Shown: piece by piece, positions 54,111 to 64,000 of the stretch
Numbering within the stretch: the stretch's first letter is position 1
How the letters are laid out: the number at the start of each line of letters is the position of its first letter
From: Ctenosaura bakeri
Taxonomy: Eukaryota > Chordata > Lepidosauria > Squamata > Iguanidae
Assembly (NCBI GenBank): GCA_948474755.1
Contig: CAOLHI010002144.1
Location: forward strand, 248,001-312,000
Length of the DNA stretch: 64,000 bases
Direction of reading: 5' to 3'
Made by a program: the position numbers and the translations under genes
Notes under the pieces: generated by a model
Database searches by the model: none
What the model was told of the DNA's origin: nothing
What the model saw: the letters and a program-made list of their open reading frames with translations, nothing else

Positions 54111-54729
54111 TCCAATATCAGGGAAACTATAAAATAAAAATCCATTCCATGATGAAATTGGCCCTAATGCACTCCTTTTATCAAGACCAACAAGAGTACA
54201 GAGTCTGTTCTTGTTGCTCCCCACTACTGCAGTGGACCTACTTATGACCAGAGCTTGAAAAATGCTGGCCCGTCAATTCTGGGAGTTGTAGTCCAAAAAA
54301 GTAAGTGCCCCTCCAATCTATGGCTCTAACTGGGAAGGTAAAACAATAGTGTAAAAAAGTATGTGAGTAATAGAATACTACTGTTATTTTCTTTTTTGCA
54401 CCTGAATACTAGGCCATTTTTTTAAAAAAAAATGTGATAGAAACAATAGCAGATCAATGGCAGACACAACATTTGGGTATAACTGAACAATATTCATTGA
54501 GTAAAGTTTCCAAAAATCCTCAAAAACTTTTACCATAACCAGATAATTTTCGATTCAGCCACTCACATTTTAAACAGGCAGCTGGCTCTGCCCACCGTGG
54601 GAGAGACAGCACCACCACAGGTATGTGGTTTTCAGACCCTGCTTTTAGGAAACCTGGGGTTCTTTGGAAGCATAACAGAGATTTCTCAATCAGGTGACTA
54701 GTGACAGTGGACAGAAGAATTTCAACACA
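54111..54729. other. Unannotated stretch
   Basis: A MITE fragment (TTCTGGGAGTTGTAGTCC) lies at about 54277-54294. No gene recognised. Confidence 0.35.
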
Positions 54730-54962
54730 CTAAACTGTTGTAGCAGTTAGAGTCCTGGCTGAGGACTAATGGGGCAAGGCTGAAATTTCCACTGAGCCCA
54801 GAAACTCAGTGGGTAACCATGGACCAGACACCTTCTCACAGCTTAAACTACTTTATAAAGTTGTGAGAATACAGTTTGCAGGGTCTGGGTGAGAGAGAAG
54901 AGAATAAGTCTGCTATCTTTGGCGCTTCAGTAGAAAGAAGGGATATAAATGAAATGTTAAAA
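54730..54962 (+). mobile_element. tRNA-derived SINE, diverged
   Basis: TTGTAGCAGTTAGAGTCCTG (A-box region), GGGTAACCATGGACCAG, then CTCACAGCTTAAACTAC and TTGTGAGAATA, ending with AGAAAGAAGGGATATAAATG. This is the lizard SINE type whose tail is GGGATATAAAT rather than the BovB-like tip. Confidence 0.6.
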
Positions 54963-55006
54963 AAACTCTTTAATATTAATTTAATAACAATCACAAAATT
55001 TTATTC

Positions 55007-55215
55007 AGCCAGCATGGTGTAGCAATCTGAGTGCTGGACTGGAACCTGGGGAGCCCAGGATTAGAATGCTTGGTCAGCCAGGAAAATCCACTGGGCCACC
55101 TTGGGCAAGTCACATTTTCTCAGCATTTGAGGAAGGCAGTGGCGAACCTCCTCTGAATAAATTTTACCACGAAAACCCTAGGCTAGGATTGCCATAAGTC
55201 GGAGTTGTCTTGAAG
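55007..55215 (+). mobile_element. tRNA-derived SINE with BovB-like tail, full length
   Basis: Head GCCAGCATGGTGTAGCAATC (A-box), GGATTAGAATGCTTGG (weak B-box), body GCCACCTTGGGCAAGTCAC, tail GATTGCCATAAGTCGGAG then TTGTCTTGAAGGCACAT. The tail GCCATAAGTCGGA parallels the BovB 3' tip. Directly abuts a CR1 fragment. Confidence 0.8.
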
Positions 55216-55470
55216 GCACATAGAATCACAGAATCGTAAGTTGGAAGAGACCCCAGGGGCCATCCAGTCCAACCCCCTGCCATGCGGGAACACACATCAA
55301 AGCACTCCTAACAGATAGCCATCCAGCCTCTGCTTAAAAACTTCCAAAGAAGGAGATTCCATCACACTCCAAGACAGCATATTCCATTGCTGGATAGCTC
55401 TGACCGTCAGGAAATTCTTCCTGAGGTTTAGGTGGAATCTCTTTTCCTGTAGTTTGAATCCACATAGCAA
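55216..55470 (-). mobile_element. CR1 LINE 3' end (minus strand)
   Basis: It begins with ATAGAATCACAGAATCGTAA, the complement of the CR1 signature tail (ATTCTRTG)n. It continues with TTGGAAGAGACCCCAGG, CCATCCAGTCCAACCCCCTG, CCAGCCTCTGCTTAAAAAC and GGAAATTCTTCCTGAGG. Best-preserved CR1 end in the window. Confidence 0.85.
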
Positions 55471-57839
55471 CTTATTATTTATTTTAAATTAACACTTATT
55501 TTAAATATATGTTTATTTTACATAAACGGTTTGCCTATCTCTACTGATTTTCCCCTCAAATGCGTAGTCACACAGGAGCTCTGAGAATGTTCTAGAATAC
55601 ACTTGCAATTCACACGGGGTAGCCCAAGAAGAAGAACTGAATGTATCCTCAGGAACACACAGTTGCTCCTCTGCAGACTCATCACTGCTGAATTGGTTTC
55701 CTGGAAAGGAGAAACTTTTGATGGCCACTGTGATGGGGCAACGCGGGCAGAATGACACTCCAGCTAACATGCAGAAAACTTGGCTTTAAGAAACCCTTTG
55801 GGAATTGCCTCCCACTCCTTTACAACAGTCACCCTTCCTTTGATTACCTACAAGAAGTAACACAATATCTTAATTTGCCTGAAAGAGACCACTTATGCCT
55901 TATACCCAGAGTGCCAGGACTGCAATATATAACAAAAATGTTGCACGGAGCAGATTACAGATTAAAAAACCAAAACAGCAGTGCAGCCTTCACCATCCTT
56001 TCATTGAGCATATGGTAAGTGGATCTTCATAAAGCTAAGGAAAAGGAAAAGAAAGCAAGGGTGTCAAAAGTACAACAGAATGATAAATCCCTATTAAAGC
56101 TGGCTATTCCACATATGTTACACAAGGAAAGCCTTGAGTGAAAATTCATGTTAAGACAAGCAACAGCACTGAGCAACTATTATACAAGCTATTAAAAGGC
56201 ATCTGGTTAACAGGAAAGACATTTATAGCATCCTTCCCCATCTCTCTCCCCAACCAAAATGAAGAAATGATAAATCCCTAGCTTTTGATAAAATAGTTTC
56301 CCTGTAAGAAAAAACTGACAGTGCGGTAATAACAGACACTCAAATATCCTAGTATTAGAATATTTTAATTATTTCTTACTGAAAGTAAATCGTGCAAGCT
56401 TTTTCACACAAGCCATTTCATCTAACATGAATGCACTGACCTGTGCAGTTTAAGGGCACTTACACAGGAGCACACAGAACACATTTATTGAATCTAGTTC
56501 ACATAGTATATTGTTTCTTGGGTTATAATACAATTTACTTAAATCATTAACATAATCACCACCACCATAATCTTATAGACTTCTACAAGAAAGGTTAATT
56601 CCACTGAATTCAAGGTAGCTGACTCTCCCAGTACACAGTTAGGGTCTTTGGGGCCAGACTGGTGTGGCAGCCACTATACAGAGTGGATACAAAGGAAAGA
56701 TGAAAGCTCTCGCAATGGCAGGTCAGAGATGGGACTGGCCAATATGACATCTGAATGGAATACAAGCTATGTTCAATACCACCTTCCTATAAAATCAGAA
56801 TAATATGGGGAACTAGAGCCAGGTCAGATCCCTTATGTCCTCCTCTTCCATTATATCTTCAGCACATGAGCAACCTTTCCTGTTTTGTATATGCAAATAT
56901 GAACACTGAGTTTTACAAGAGTTCTCAACTGTGTGGGGGGAGTACAGCTTGGAAAAATTATTTTTGAGGTCTTCAGCTCCAGAAATCCCTTCACCAGTGT
57001 GGTTTCTCTAGATTCTAATTCCCTGGACCCCATGGCAACTTCACCATGTTGGCTGGGAGATTTAATTCAAAATATGTTACTGTTTTGAGCAATGGTGTGG
57101 AGCCTCCTGAATCTGTCCTTTTTCCTTCTTTCATTCATTCAGCCCATACCACATGGCACATTGTCTGGAGGTAGTCAACAAGAATGCAGGAAGGATGGGG
57201 ACTGTAGGATCAGTCTCACTTTACTCTTCACACAATTTCAATCGCAGTGGGTCTGAGCAAATTTGAGTTGTCATTCAAAACATCTTGAGGGTACCAGATT
57301 GGAGAAGACTAGTTTCTATCCTACTGGGTAAATTCTCTTTTTAAACTTTGGAATGCTGATACATTTCATTGATGGGAAATCCAGTTTTGAGTGGCATGAA
57401 TGAGACCTAAACTGGCACACCTAATCTGAGTCTGTTGGGTGTGCATGGAGAAATTCTGAATATCAGCATCCTTGGTTTAAGAAGAATGTATGGTGAGTTG
57501 AAATATTTTTATATCCCTCTGGAGCTCTCTCAGTTAAGGAATCTGAGGCAGGGTTACAAACATTAGCACAAACAAATAAAGACAACCAGATTTTATATCC
57601 ACCCTCACTTAGTAGGGTCACTTGTTTGATCCAGTACAGTAAGAGGGCATCCCTGCTTAAGCAGGCATTGGGCTTGACTACTGTGGCTTCTCTCAAGAGA
57701 ATTGTATCATACTGTAGGTGTGTTACCATGCTCTTGTTAAGTTTCCTGGAGCTCAAAGCTACTTTACATTTTTAATCTAAATCCCCTTGAACTCCTACTT
57801 GTGTACAACTGCTATAATCTAAGGCCACTCACATCTCTT
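55471..57839. other. Long unannotated AT-rich stretch
   Basis: Frames such as 55513-55770 (minus, 85 codons) and 57463-57756 (minus, 97 codons) have no recognisable domain. No gene or clear repeat supported. Confidence 0.35.
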
Positions 57840-59534
57840 ACAGGCTTTACAGCTTGGATGGGAAAAACTCAACCCTTCAAATACTGTTGCACCTTAAACT
57901 CTCAGCACTCCTCGCTATTACGGTAGCTATGCTATCTTAGCAAAATGAGGGTTTCAATTCAGCAACATTTGAAGAGGGACCTTTTCTTTTTCCCTTCTGT
58001 TTATCCCTTGGTTGGATTTAATCACAGAAGCATTTGCACCTCTAATGGAAAGGTATAAACTTTAAGTATTATTAAAAGTGGGGGGAAATGAACTTCAACA
58101 ACTCTATGATATTCATGAATGAATATTTTCAAAATGCTGGCAAACCTGCAAAGATTCTTAGGCACCTTAATGCACCACAGAGATGACAGGAGAAATGCCA
58201 TCATACATGCTAATAGAAAACTCAGTTTTTCACATGCTGAGTGCCATGTGGGATGCAACAACAAGCCCTGGGAAGCCCTAAGGGTTGCAGAAGTACAAAA
58301 AAAATCATTAAGAAGGAGAGAGAAATCCTCAGGGAAGGAAAGAACAAAACAGTCCAGCAAGAAGGCATGCCTGGTGTCCAGCAAATGCTGACTGACTTTT
58401 TGGAGAGGGAATGGTGGAGTATCCTGGAAGAGGACAGAAAGAAGGTTCTAGCCTGCCACAACTGAACAACATTTTGGTGCTGGTGTCACTATTTCTCACT
58501 CACACAGTATGGTCTGAATCCAGATTTAATTATGCTGAAAGCACACCCTGTGAAATCAATGCAACACATTATGTCAACTAACTTAAATCACACCGATTTC
58601 AATAGGTTTTCTAGCAGTTGGGATCCAAGACAATATCTAGAATACAGGAACTGACAATCCAATCCTAAGTGTATCCATAGAGAGCAATGCTTTACTGATT
58701 CAGTGGACCTTACTCCCAGCTAAGTGCATACAGAACTGCAGCTCAGTCTCTGGCAGTCTTATGAGATTTGTCAGCAAACATGATGATGTTGGAGAAAACA
58801 AAGCTAAATAATTAATGAAATGTGATTATGCAGAAAAATATCTCCCTTAGCACACAGCATTTAGCAATGCATGTCTACGATAAAAAGTATTAAGAATTCA
58901 GCGTAGTTCTTAATTCATAAACAGAAAAACAAAAACCTAGACCATGTTTTCCTGCCTAGGACCTTCAATAAATCATTTCCCCAACAACAGTGAAGCAACA
59001 ACACAGGGGAAGTTTTAGAAGGCACCTTACTTAAAATGCACATTTCCACCTGAAATCTGACATCATGACATTCGTTAGAAGCATCCCAGAAACAGAGTGA
59101 AACATAAACCCCAAATGACCCATTGTGCCTTGATTAATCATGTTAAAAGGTTGTAATGAAAAAGATCCTGCACCTTGTTTAATGTTTAAAAGTTCTGCTT
59201 TTTCCATGGCACCCCTAAGCCACAGGTAGAGGAGAGCCGTCGTAATGCTACTCTAAATCTATGGCAAATCTATGGCATGGGCGTCAGGAATATGGCATAC
59301 TGCTTTGATGGCAACACTCCAAGGAGGACACTACAGTGCTGGAAAGTGATAGGAAAAGGACAACTTAGAACCCAATCCCTCAAAAGGATCAAGAGGCTGA
59401 ACCTTAAACGGATATGGGCTTTTCATTTTAGGAGAAAATGACAGGCAAGGCTTACTGGTGAGGAAGTCCCACTGAAAGGAGTAGGAATGTACCCTAATCA
59501 AGAGAATAAAAGGATCATATAATTCTCTCTGCCT
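57840..59534. other. Unannotated stretch
   Basis: A weak fold-back fragment at about 57850-57975. Overlapping frames on both strands at 58022-58465 (up to 120 codons, minus) lie in ordinary sequence. The plus frame is K/R/E-rich and the minus frame F/L/S-rich, a pattern expected when a purine-rich strand is read both ways. No gene supported. Confidence 0.35.
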
Positions 59535-59571
59535 TCTCTCTCTCTCTCTCTCTTCATACACACACATGAGC
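59535..59571. repeat. (TC)n and (CA)n microsatellite
   Basis: About nine TC units followed by a short ACACACAC run. Confidence 0.9.
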
Positions 59572-60264
59572 AGCACGGAAACTGTTTCCCCATGCAGTAG
59601 TCCACATTACTGTAGACAAGGGTGGGAAATCTCTTTCCATGAGAAGGCTGACTTCAGTATCAGAAAAATCTCAAGAGTTCCATTCCAGTAGTGGATGGGC
59701 CAAAGGCAAATGGGTGACACCAACAATTCTGGCCAATTTAGCTGATACTGCCTTAGAACAAGCCTCTCAACCTTTTAGAATAGGATGGTGGTGGTGGCTG
59801 GTCTGAACAAAAGCTGGAAAATCCCTGACCTAATGGCTAAGGGGAATAGTTATCAGAAGAACTCCAGACAGAGACTCTAGAGGGGCTAGATTCAAGCCCA
59901 AGGCTGGCAGCTCCCTATTCCTGTTGTAGAATGCAGGGTGAATTCTGCAATGCAGTTACCAGAGATGACTGGACAGAGGTTTTGCACCAGATTGGCCTCC
60001 TCCCAATATATATTTGCACTAATTACACTGTGAATAGTCTGGCATAGTCAAGAGTCCACTGATCCACATTTCAGGTGATCTGGAGGACGTAACACAAGAG
60101 AGGGAAATGAAACTTGTCTGAAAATTGGCCAGACGTGTGCCTCAGATTTGTACCTGATTTTTCATACACTAATAGGCTGCTATGATTATGCATTCCAGTG
60201 TCAGTTCAACATTTACATTACCAAACTGTAAGCACAAAAGAGCAAAGAAGATGGAGTGCTGTAG
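59572..60264. other. Unannotated stretch
   Basis: No gene recognised. A possible fold-back fragment lies at about 59620-59830. Confidence 0.3.
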
Positions 60265-60425
60265 TGTTTTAACTTTAATTGCTTCTTTTTGTCTCTTTTT
60301 AGCTGTTTTAATTCTTTTATACTTTAATTGTGTTTTAACATATACTACTTTTATGTTTTTAAATATGTAAGCCATTTTTGAGGCGCAATGTTAGGCAAGA
60401 AGCAAGATACAAATAAAGACAACAC
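60265..60425 (+). mobile_element. L2-like LINE 3' tail
   Basis: TTTTAACTTTAATTGCTTC, TAGCTGTTTTAATTCTTTT, AATATGTAAGCCATTTTTGA and AAGATACAAATAAAG follow the pattern of L2-type 3' ends (repeated TTTTAA, GTAAGCC, ATAAATAAA). The microsatellite that follows probably grew from its tail. Confidence 0.45.
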
Positions 60426-60459
<34 letters not shown>

Positions 60460-60460
60460 A

Positions 60461-60495
<35 letters not shown>
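60426..60495. repeat. Compound (ATG)n-(ATA)n microsatellite
   Basis: About eleven TGA/ATG units followed, after AATATAT, by about eleven AAT/ATA units. Confidence 0.95.
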
Positions 60496-60498
<3 letters not shown>

Positions 60499-60652
60499 GA
60501 ATGAATAAAGGCAAAACCAATTATAAAGTACTGATAAATCTCAAAGTGGGGCAGGGGGTTAGAGGTCAAATAATGACATCCTATTTCTTGGTTCGACATA
60601 CACAATATTGCAGATTATTTGTACATTTCTAAGCCTTATAAACTGTTGTGGT

Positions 60653-60686
60653 GTACACACACACACACACACACACCCACCCACAC
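60653..60686. repeat. (CA)n microsatellite
   Basis: About eleven CA units followed by CCCACCCACACA. Confidence 0.95.
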
Positions 60687-61867
60687 AGAGCAGTGCTTTG
60701 ATGGACTAAACCCATGAGCAAAAAAGAAAGGAATCATTTAACAAATCTAGTGAAAATCTGCAGACTACATCTTCTGCTTTTGCAAAGCGTGAAAAGTCTA
60801 ATAGCTTCTTCTCAGGAAACTAAGACAAATTTATGCGCCACCCACTAATATAATTCTATTGTAAGTTGTTGCCCTCTTCTTTGTTATTAACGTACCTTCT
60901 ATTCTATTTTAGAGGCTCTAACAGCAAAGTGAAACACATTTCTATAGAAAAACTAAATGTAGGCCAAGTGATTTCTCTGATCATCAGAGTATATATGACA
61001 TGTAGTTGTTTTTGGGGAAAACCATGCTGAGTAAACAAACATTTTTAAAGAGATATTACCACTGGAATATCCAATCCAATATTATAGAAACATGTATGCT
61101 GGACTATGTTTTTGTTTCTTTTATTACTGACTACATTCCCTCATTGTACTTTTTGCTATTAGGGCTCAGTTTTAAAAGATTCTCCACTTATAACTTGCGT
61201 TTGAGTTTTAAATGCAAGCTTGACAAAACACACAGGAAAAAAAACTTGTTAAAAGCAAAAAGAGGTGCCTCTAGAGTGAAGATTTTCCATTAGAACACAT
61301 TAATATTTGATGGATGGACTTGAACTGGAAGCATCTAACTTTCCAACATCAACATGCCACACGTTTTAAAGACAGACCCAATATGAGGCTTTAGCACAGC
61401 TTAATAATACTAATCAACCCTATTTTATGTGAACAAAAGGCATTTAAATGTTTTTAAAGTGAATATTTACATAGAATGCTTTAATACTGGCCAAAAATAG
61501 CAAAGGAGGGAAAATATCGTGATTGATTTTCACACCATTTCCCAAATTCAGATTTTATCAATAGGACATGCTTGAATTTGCTTTGATGAATCTTAAGAAT
61601 AGCTTAGCCTACATTTATATATTCATAATATCTGACATCTATTTTAATAAATAGTGGATCCTCTTAAAGAATAAAAGGATAATGGACTTGACTTGTAGCC
61701 CATTTCTAAGAAGCAGCCAAACTCCTTTACTTTACAACAAAGATCAATTCTGCAGCTAGAGTGCAGCCTATGTTTATTTAAAATTTCATGGCATTCTTGC
61801 ATGCTGGTGGATTCACACAAAATAGCAGTGAATTGACACAGGTTGATGGGCACAGAAGTTAAATTAG
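60687..61867. other. Unannotated AT-rich stretch
   Basis: A 95-codon plus frame (61006-61293) without recognisable features. No gene supported. Confidence 0.35.
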
Positions 61868-61920
61868 TCTCTCTCTCTCTCGCTCTCTCTCACACACACA
61901 CACATGCACACACACACACA
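61868..61920. repeat. Compound (TC)n-(AC)n microsatellite
   Basis: (TC)n with one CG interruption, then (CA)n with one ATGC interruption. Confidence 0.95.
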
Positions 61921-62216
61921 TTGTGTGCTTACAAGCAACACACTTTAAATCAATGCTACCAAAAACACAAACAAAACAAAACTTCAACCCAAGGCTAATC
62001 CTAACCTCCTCCTTGCATCCTACAAGAAGAGAAGTTCAACCTAATGTTAGCTTAGCTGACTGCTCCCACTGCTGGCAGCCTCACTTCATGCAGGCTTGCC
62101 AAACTGATTTAATTACACCAATGTTTTCATAAACCCCTAAAAGTGAAACTGGGCTGGGGAGCGGTGGAGACATTTATTCCATTTTTCATTTCTGAACTCC
62201 AAAGCCCAGTTCAATG
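61921..62216. other. Unannotated stretch
   Basis: Ordinary AT-rich sequence. Confidence 0.35.
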
Positions 62217-62224
62217 CTGTAAGT

Positions 62225-62530
62225 CAGAGCTTTCCAAACGGTATGCCGCAACACGTTAGTGTGTCGCCTGAAGTGTGTAAGTGTGTCGCCTACAATCTTG
62301 GAAATGTATGTTATTATTTATAAATCATATATTTTTAAAAATATATGAAAGGTTTTCATGAGATCTGTTATGTCCCCATACATTTTGTTATTACAATTTA
62401 TGCATGTGTCTGTATCTCTTATAAGAGGTTAGTTTAACCTCTAGTTTGCTAGTAAAACTGAATTATTGTGTCATGAAATGATGCATGTCTAAAAAATGTG
62501 TCACTAACATGAAAAGTTTGGAAATCTCTA
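62225..62530. mobile_element. hAT MITE with perfect 8-bp target duplication
   Basis: The left terminus CAGAGCTTTCCAAAC and right terminus (reverse complement TAGAGATTTCCAAAC) enclose 306 bp. Both flanks carry CTGTAAGT (62217-62224 and 62531-62538). Subterminal inverted similarity continues (ACGTTAGTGTGTCGCC against TGTGTCACTAACAT). No transposase, so mobilised in trans by a hAT enzyme. Confidence 0.9.
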
Positions 62531-62538
62531 CTGTAAGT

Positions 62539-64000
62539 GATACAGTGGTCACTTGCTATGTAAAAATCAACTTCTCCCAACCTGTTGCCTGCTGGATGTG
62601 TTGGATGACACCTTCAGTCATCTCTAGCCAGTCTGGAAAGAGCTGATACCAACAACTAACTATGGCAGAAAAACTGAATGGCCTTTGAACATGTCAACTG
62701 ATGCAGCCTGTTAAGGAGAGGGAGGGAAATACACATTGCATTCAGCAATTTTATCTTGATACATCCAAGAGCAAATATTTAAACTTTGGAAGAAGAATTT
62801 CCTTAACCCATAAGTTAAAAAAAATAAAAATAAAAATACACCCTTGGCATTAGGGTTGCTCAGGTCAGAAAACTGTTTCAGTACAAATAAACAGCTAACC
62901 AGTTTTTCAATGAGCTGGAAAATGTTACTTTTTAAAGACTATAGCACCCAGAATCACACCAGCCAGCACAGCTAGGCTTCAAATCTTTACTACACATCCA
63001 AGCAGTATATATTTTGTGCTTTGTTCAAGCAGTGAACACACAGTTCTACTCCCTTTCTCCTTCTCTGCTCATTTTTGTATGCCTCAGTTCTATTTATGCT
63101 GGTCTTGCCCATCTCTCTTGAGTATCCAATGCCCCTAGACAAAGAATATATTGATGGCTCAGGTTTGTGCAGAAATCAGTGTTGGATAGGTGTTGTCCTT
63201 CCTCTTAATTAACTATGAGTTTTTTTTATTTTAAAAAAATAAGTGTTAAAAGGGAATGGGCACAGAATTCACTAGATAAACATATGTAACAACCACACAA
63301 AGCTGCAAGCAACTACAGTGGGGTAAACATATTGACTACACCTGGCCACTAAAGGCAGCCTTTTAGTGTCTGTCAGCTGCTGGCTATCACAGATAACAAA
63401 TGTAAAGAGCTTACTTCAAAGATGTTATATCAAGGGAGCGTTATGATAAAATCCTTTAATCAGCAGATAGACAGACAGACAGACTAGGGGAAAGAATTAT
63501 ACAGAAAAACTTCCTTATACCCTTAACATATTGAGAATCAATATAGCTTGAGTAAACAATCAGCACAAGGCATACAAAAACACTATGTAACACACACATG
63601 CACACACTGCCACAAGCCAAAGGCTGCTTGAAGGCATTATTAGCAATAGGATTATTTTCATCACAAACGTTTTAAAAAGAAGGATATCTCTATATCAAGT
63701 GATTGTGGTGGCTGATATAAACTGTTAAGCTATGGAATAAAATAACTTTTAGGTATGGAAATGTGTAGAGTTGATGTGGTGGAAAGGATTGAGTGTTGAT
63801 CCTGGATTAAAGAGATCCACATTTAAACTTTTGTTCAGCCATGAAGCTTAATTTGTGACTTGCGGCTATTGACTGCAATGGGAGAAACACAATTTGAGAG
63901 GGGGTGGAGGTCTCATGCAGCCAGTTTGTGGATCAAGGGCAGAAGGAGATATGGGTATATGTGTGAGAGAGACATAATTTGTTATATCTTGCCAGCTACC
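62539..64000. other. Unannotated AT-rich stretch
   Basis: A fold-back fragment near 62930-62965 (GACTATAGCACCCAGAATC), an (AGAC)n tract at 63466-63483, and otherwise ordinary sequence. No gene supported. Confidence 0.35.

Noticed and set aside
58022..58465. Overlapping frames on both strands (up to 120 codons)
   Set aside because: One strand gives a K/R/E-rich and the other an F/L/S-rich product, the signature of purine-rich DNA read both ways rather than of a gene.

Overview
The window looks like a non-coding stretch of a vertebrate genome, most likely a squamate reptile (lizard or snake). I see no convincing multi-exon host gene. The assignment rests on the repeat mixture: three RTE-BovB LINE relics, tRNA-headed SINEs ending in a BovB-like tail, CR1 and L2 LINE 3' ends, hAT and Tc1/mariner-like MITEs, (TG)n microsatellites and a DIRS retrotransposon. 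This combination is typical of lizards. The background is AT-rich, and the GC-rich islands all coincide with repeats.

Layout. 1-28.5 kb: AT-rich intergenic or intronic DNA with a BovB relic (2.9-3.7 kb), SINEs, many small fold-back MITEs, a CR1 tail, two weak candidate small ORFs (11.7-12.0 and 20.3-20.5 kb) and a second BovB 3' end (26.7-27.3 kb). 28.85-30.1 kb: a decayed L2/CR1-clade reverse transcriptase on the plus strand. 30.9-31.8 kb: an LTR-like block on the minus strand with TATA and polyadenylation signals. 35.16-36.45 kb: a TA-flanked DNA transposon whose GC-rich interior holds two long palindromes and a minisatellite. 36.84-42.93 kb: a nearly intact DIRS-type tyrosine-recombinase retrotransposon on the minus strand, the main content of the window. 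43-64 kb: a Tigger-like MITE, CR1 tails, a BovB endonuclease/RT linker, a relic of an uncharacterised mobile protein family (47.7-48.65 kb), more SINEs, a possible spliced non-coding exon (49.7 kb), and a clean hAT MITE with a perfect 8-bp target duplication (62.2-62.5 kb).

The DIRS element is about 6.1 kb. On its sense (minus) strand it reads terminal repeat, Gag (818 codons from the first ATG), reverse transcriptase/RNase H/methyltransferase-like protein (about 638 codons), tyrosine recombinase, internal complementary region, terminal repeat. The inverted arms are identical by eye over about 120 nt or more, and both halves of the internal complementary region match the element tips perfectly, so the insertion is young. 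Gag and RT are open; the recombinase carries one frameshift that separates its first catalytic arginine from the HxxR and tyrosine. Three features deserve attention. The RT frame has no ATG before residue 128 and joins Gag at a TTT-TGA-C shifty stop, a candidate +1 frameshift site. A consensus splice donor (CAG|GTAAG) sits at the very 3' tip and is copied into the internal complementary region. Gag carries a long SR-rich tract resembling splicing factors.

Limits: repeat families were recognised by eye, without alignment to any library. Boundaries are approximate unless target duplications or arm ends are given.
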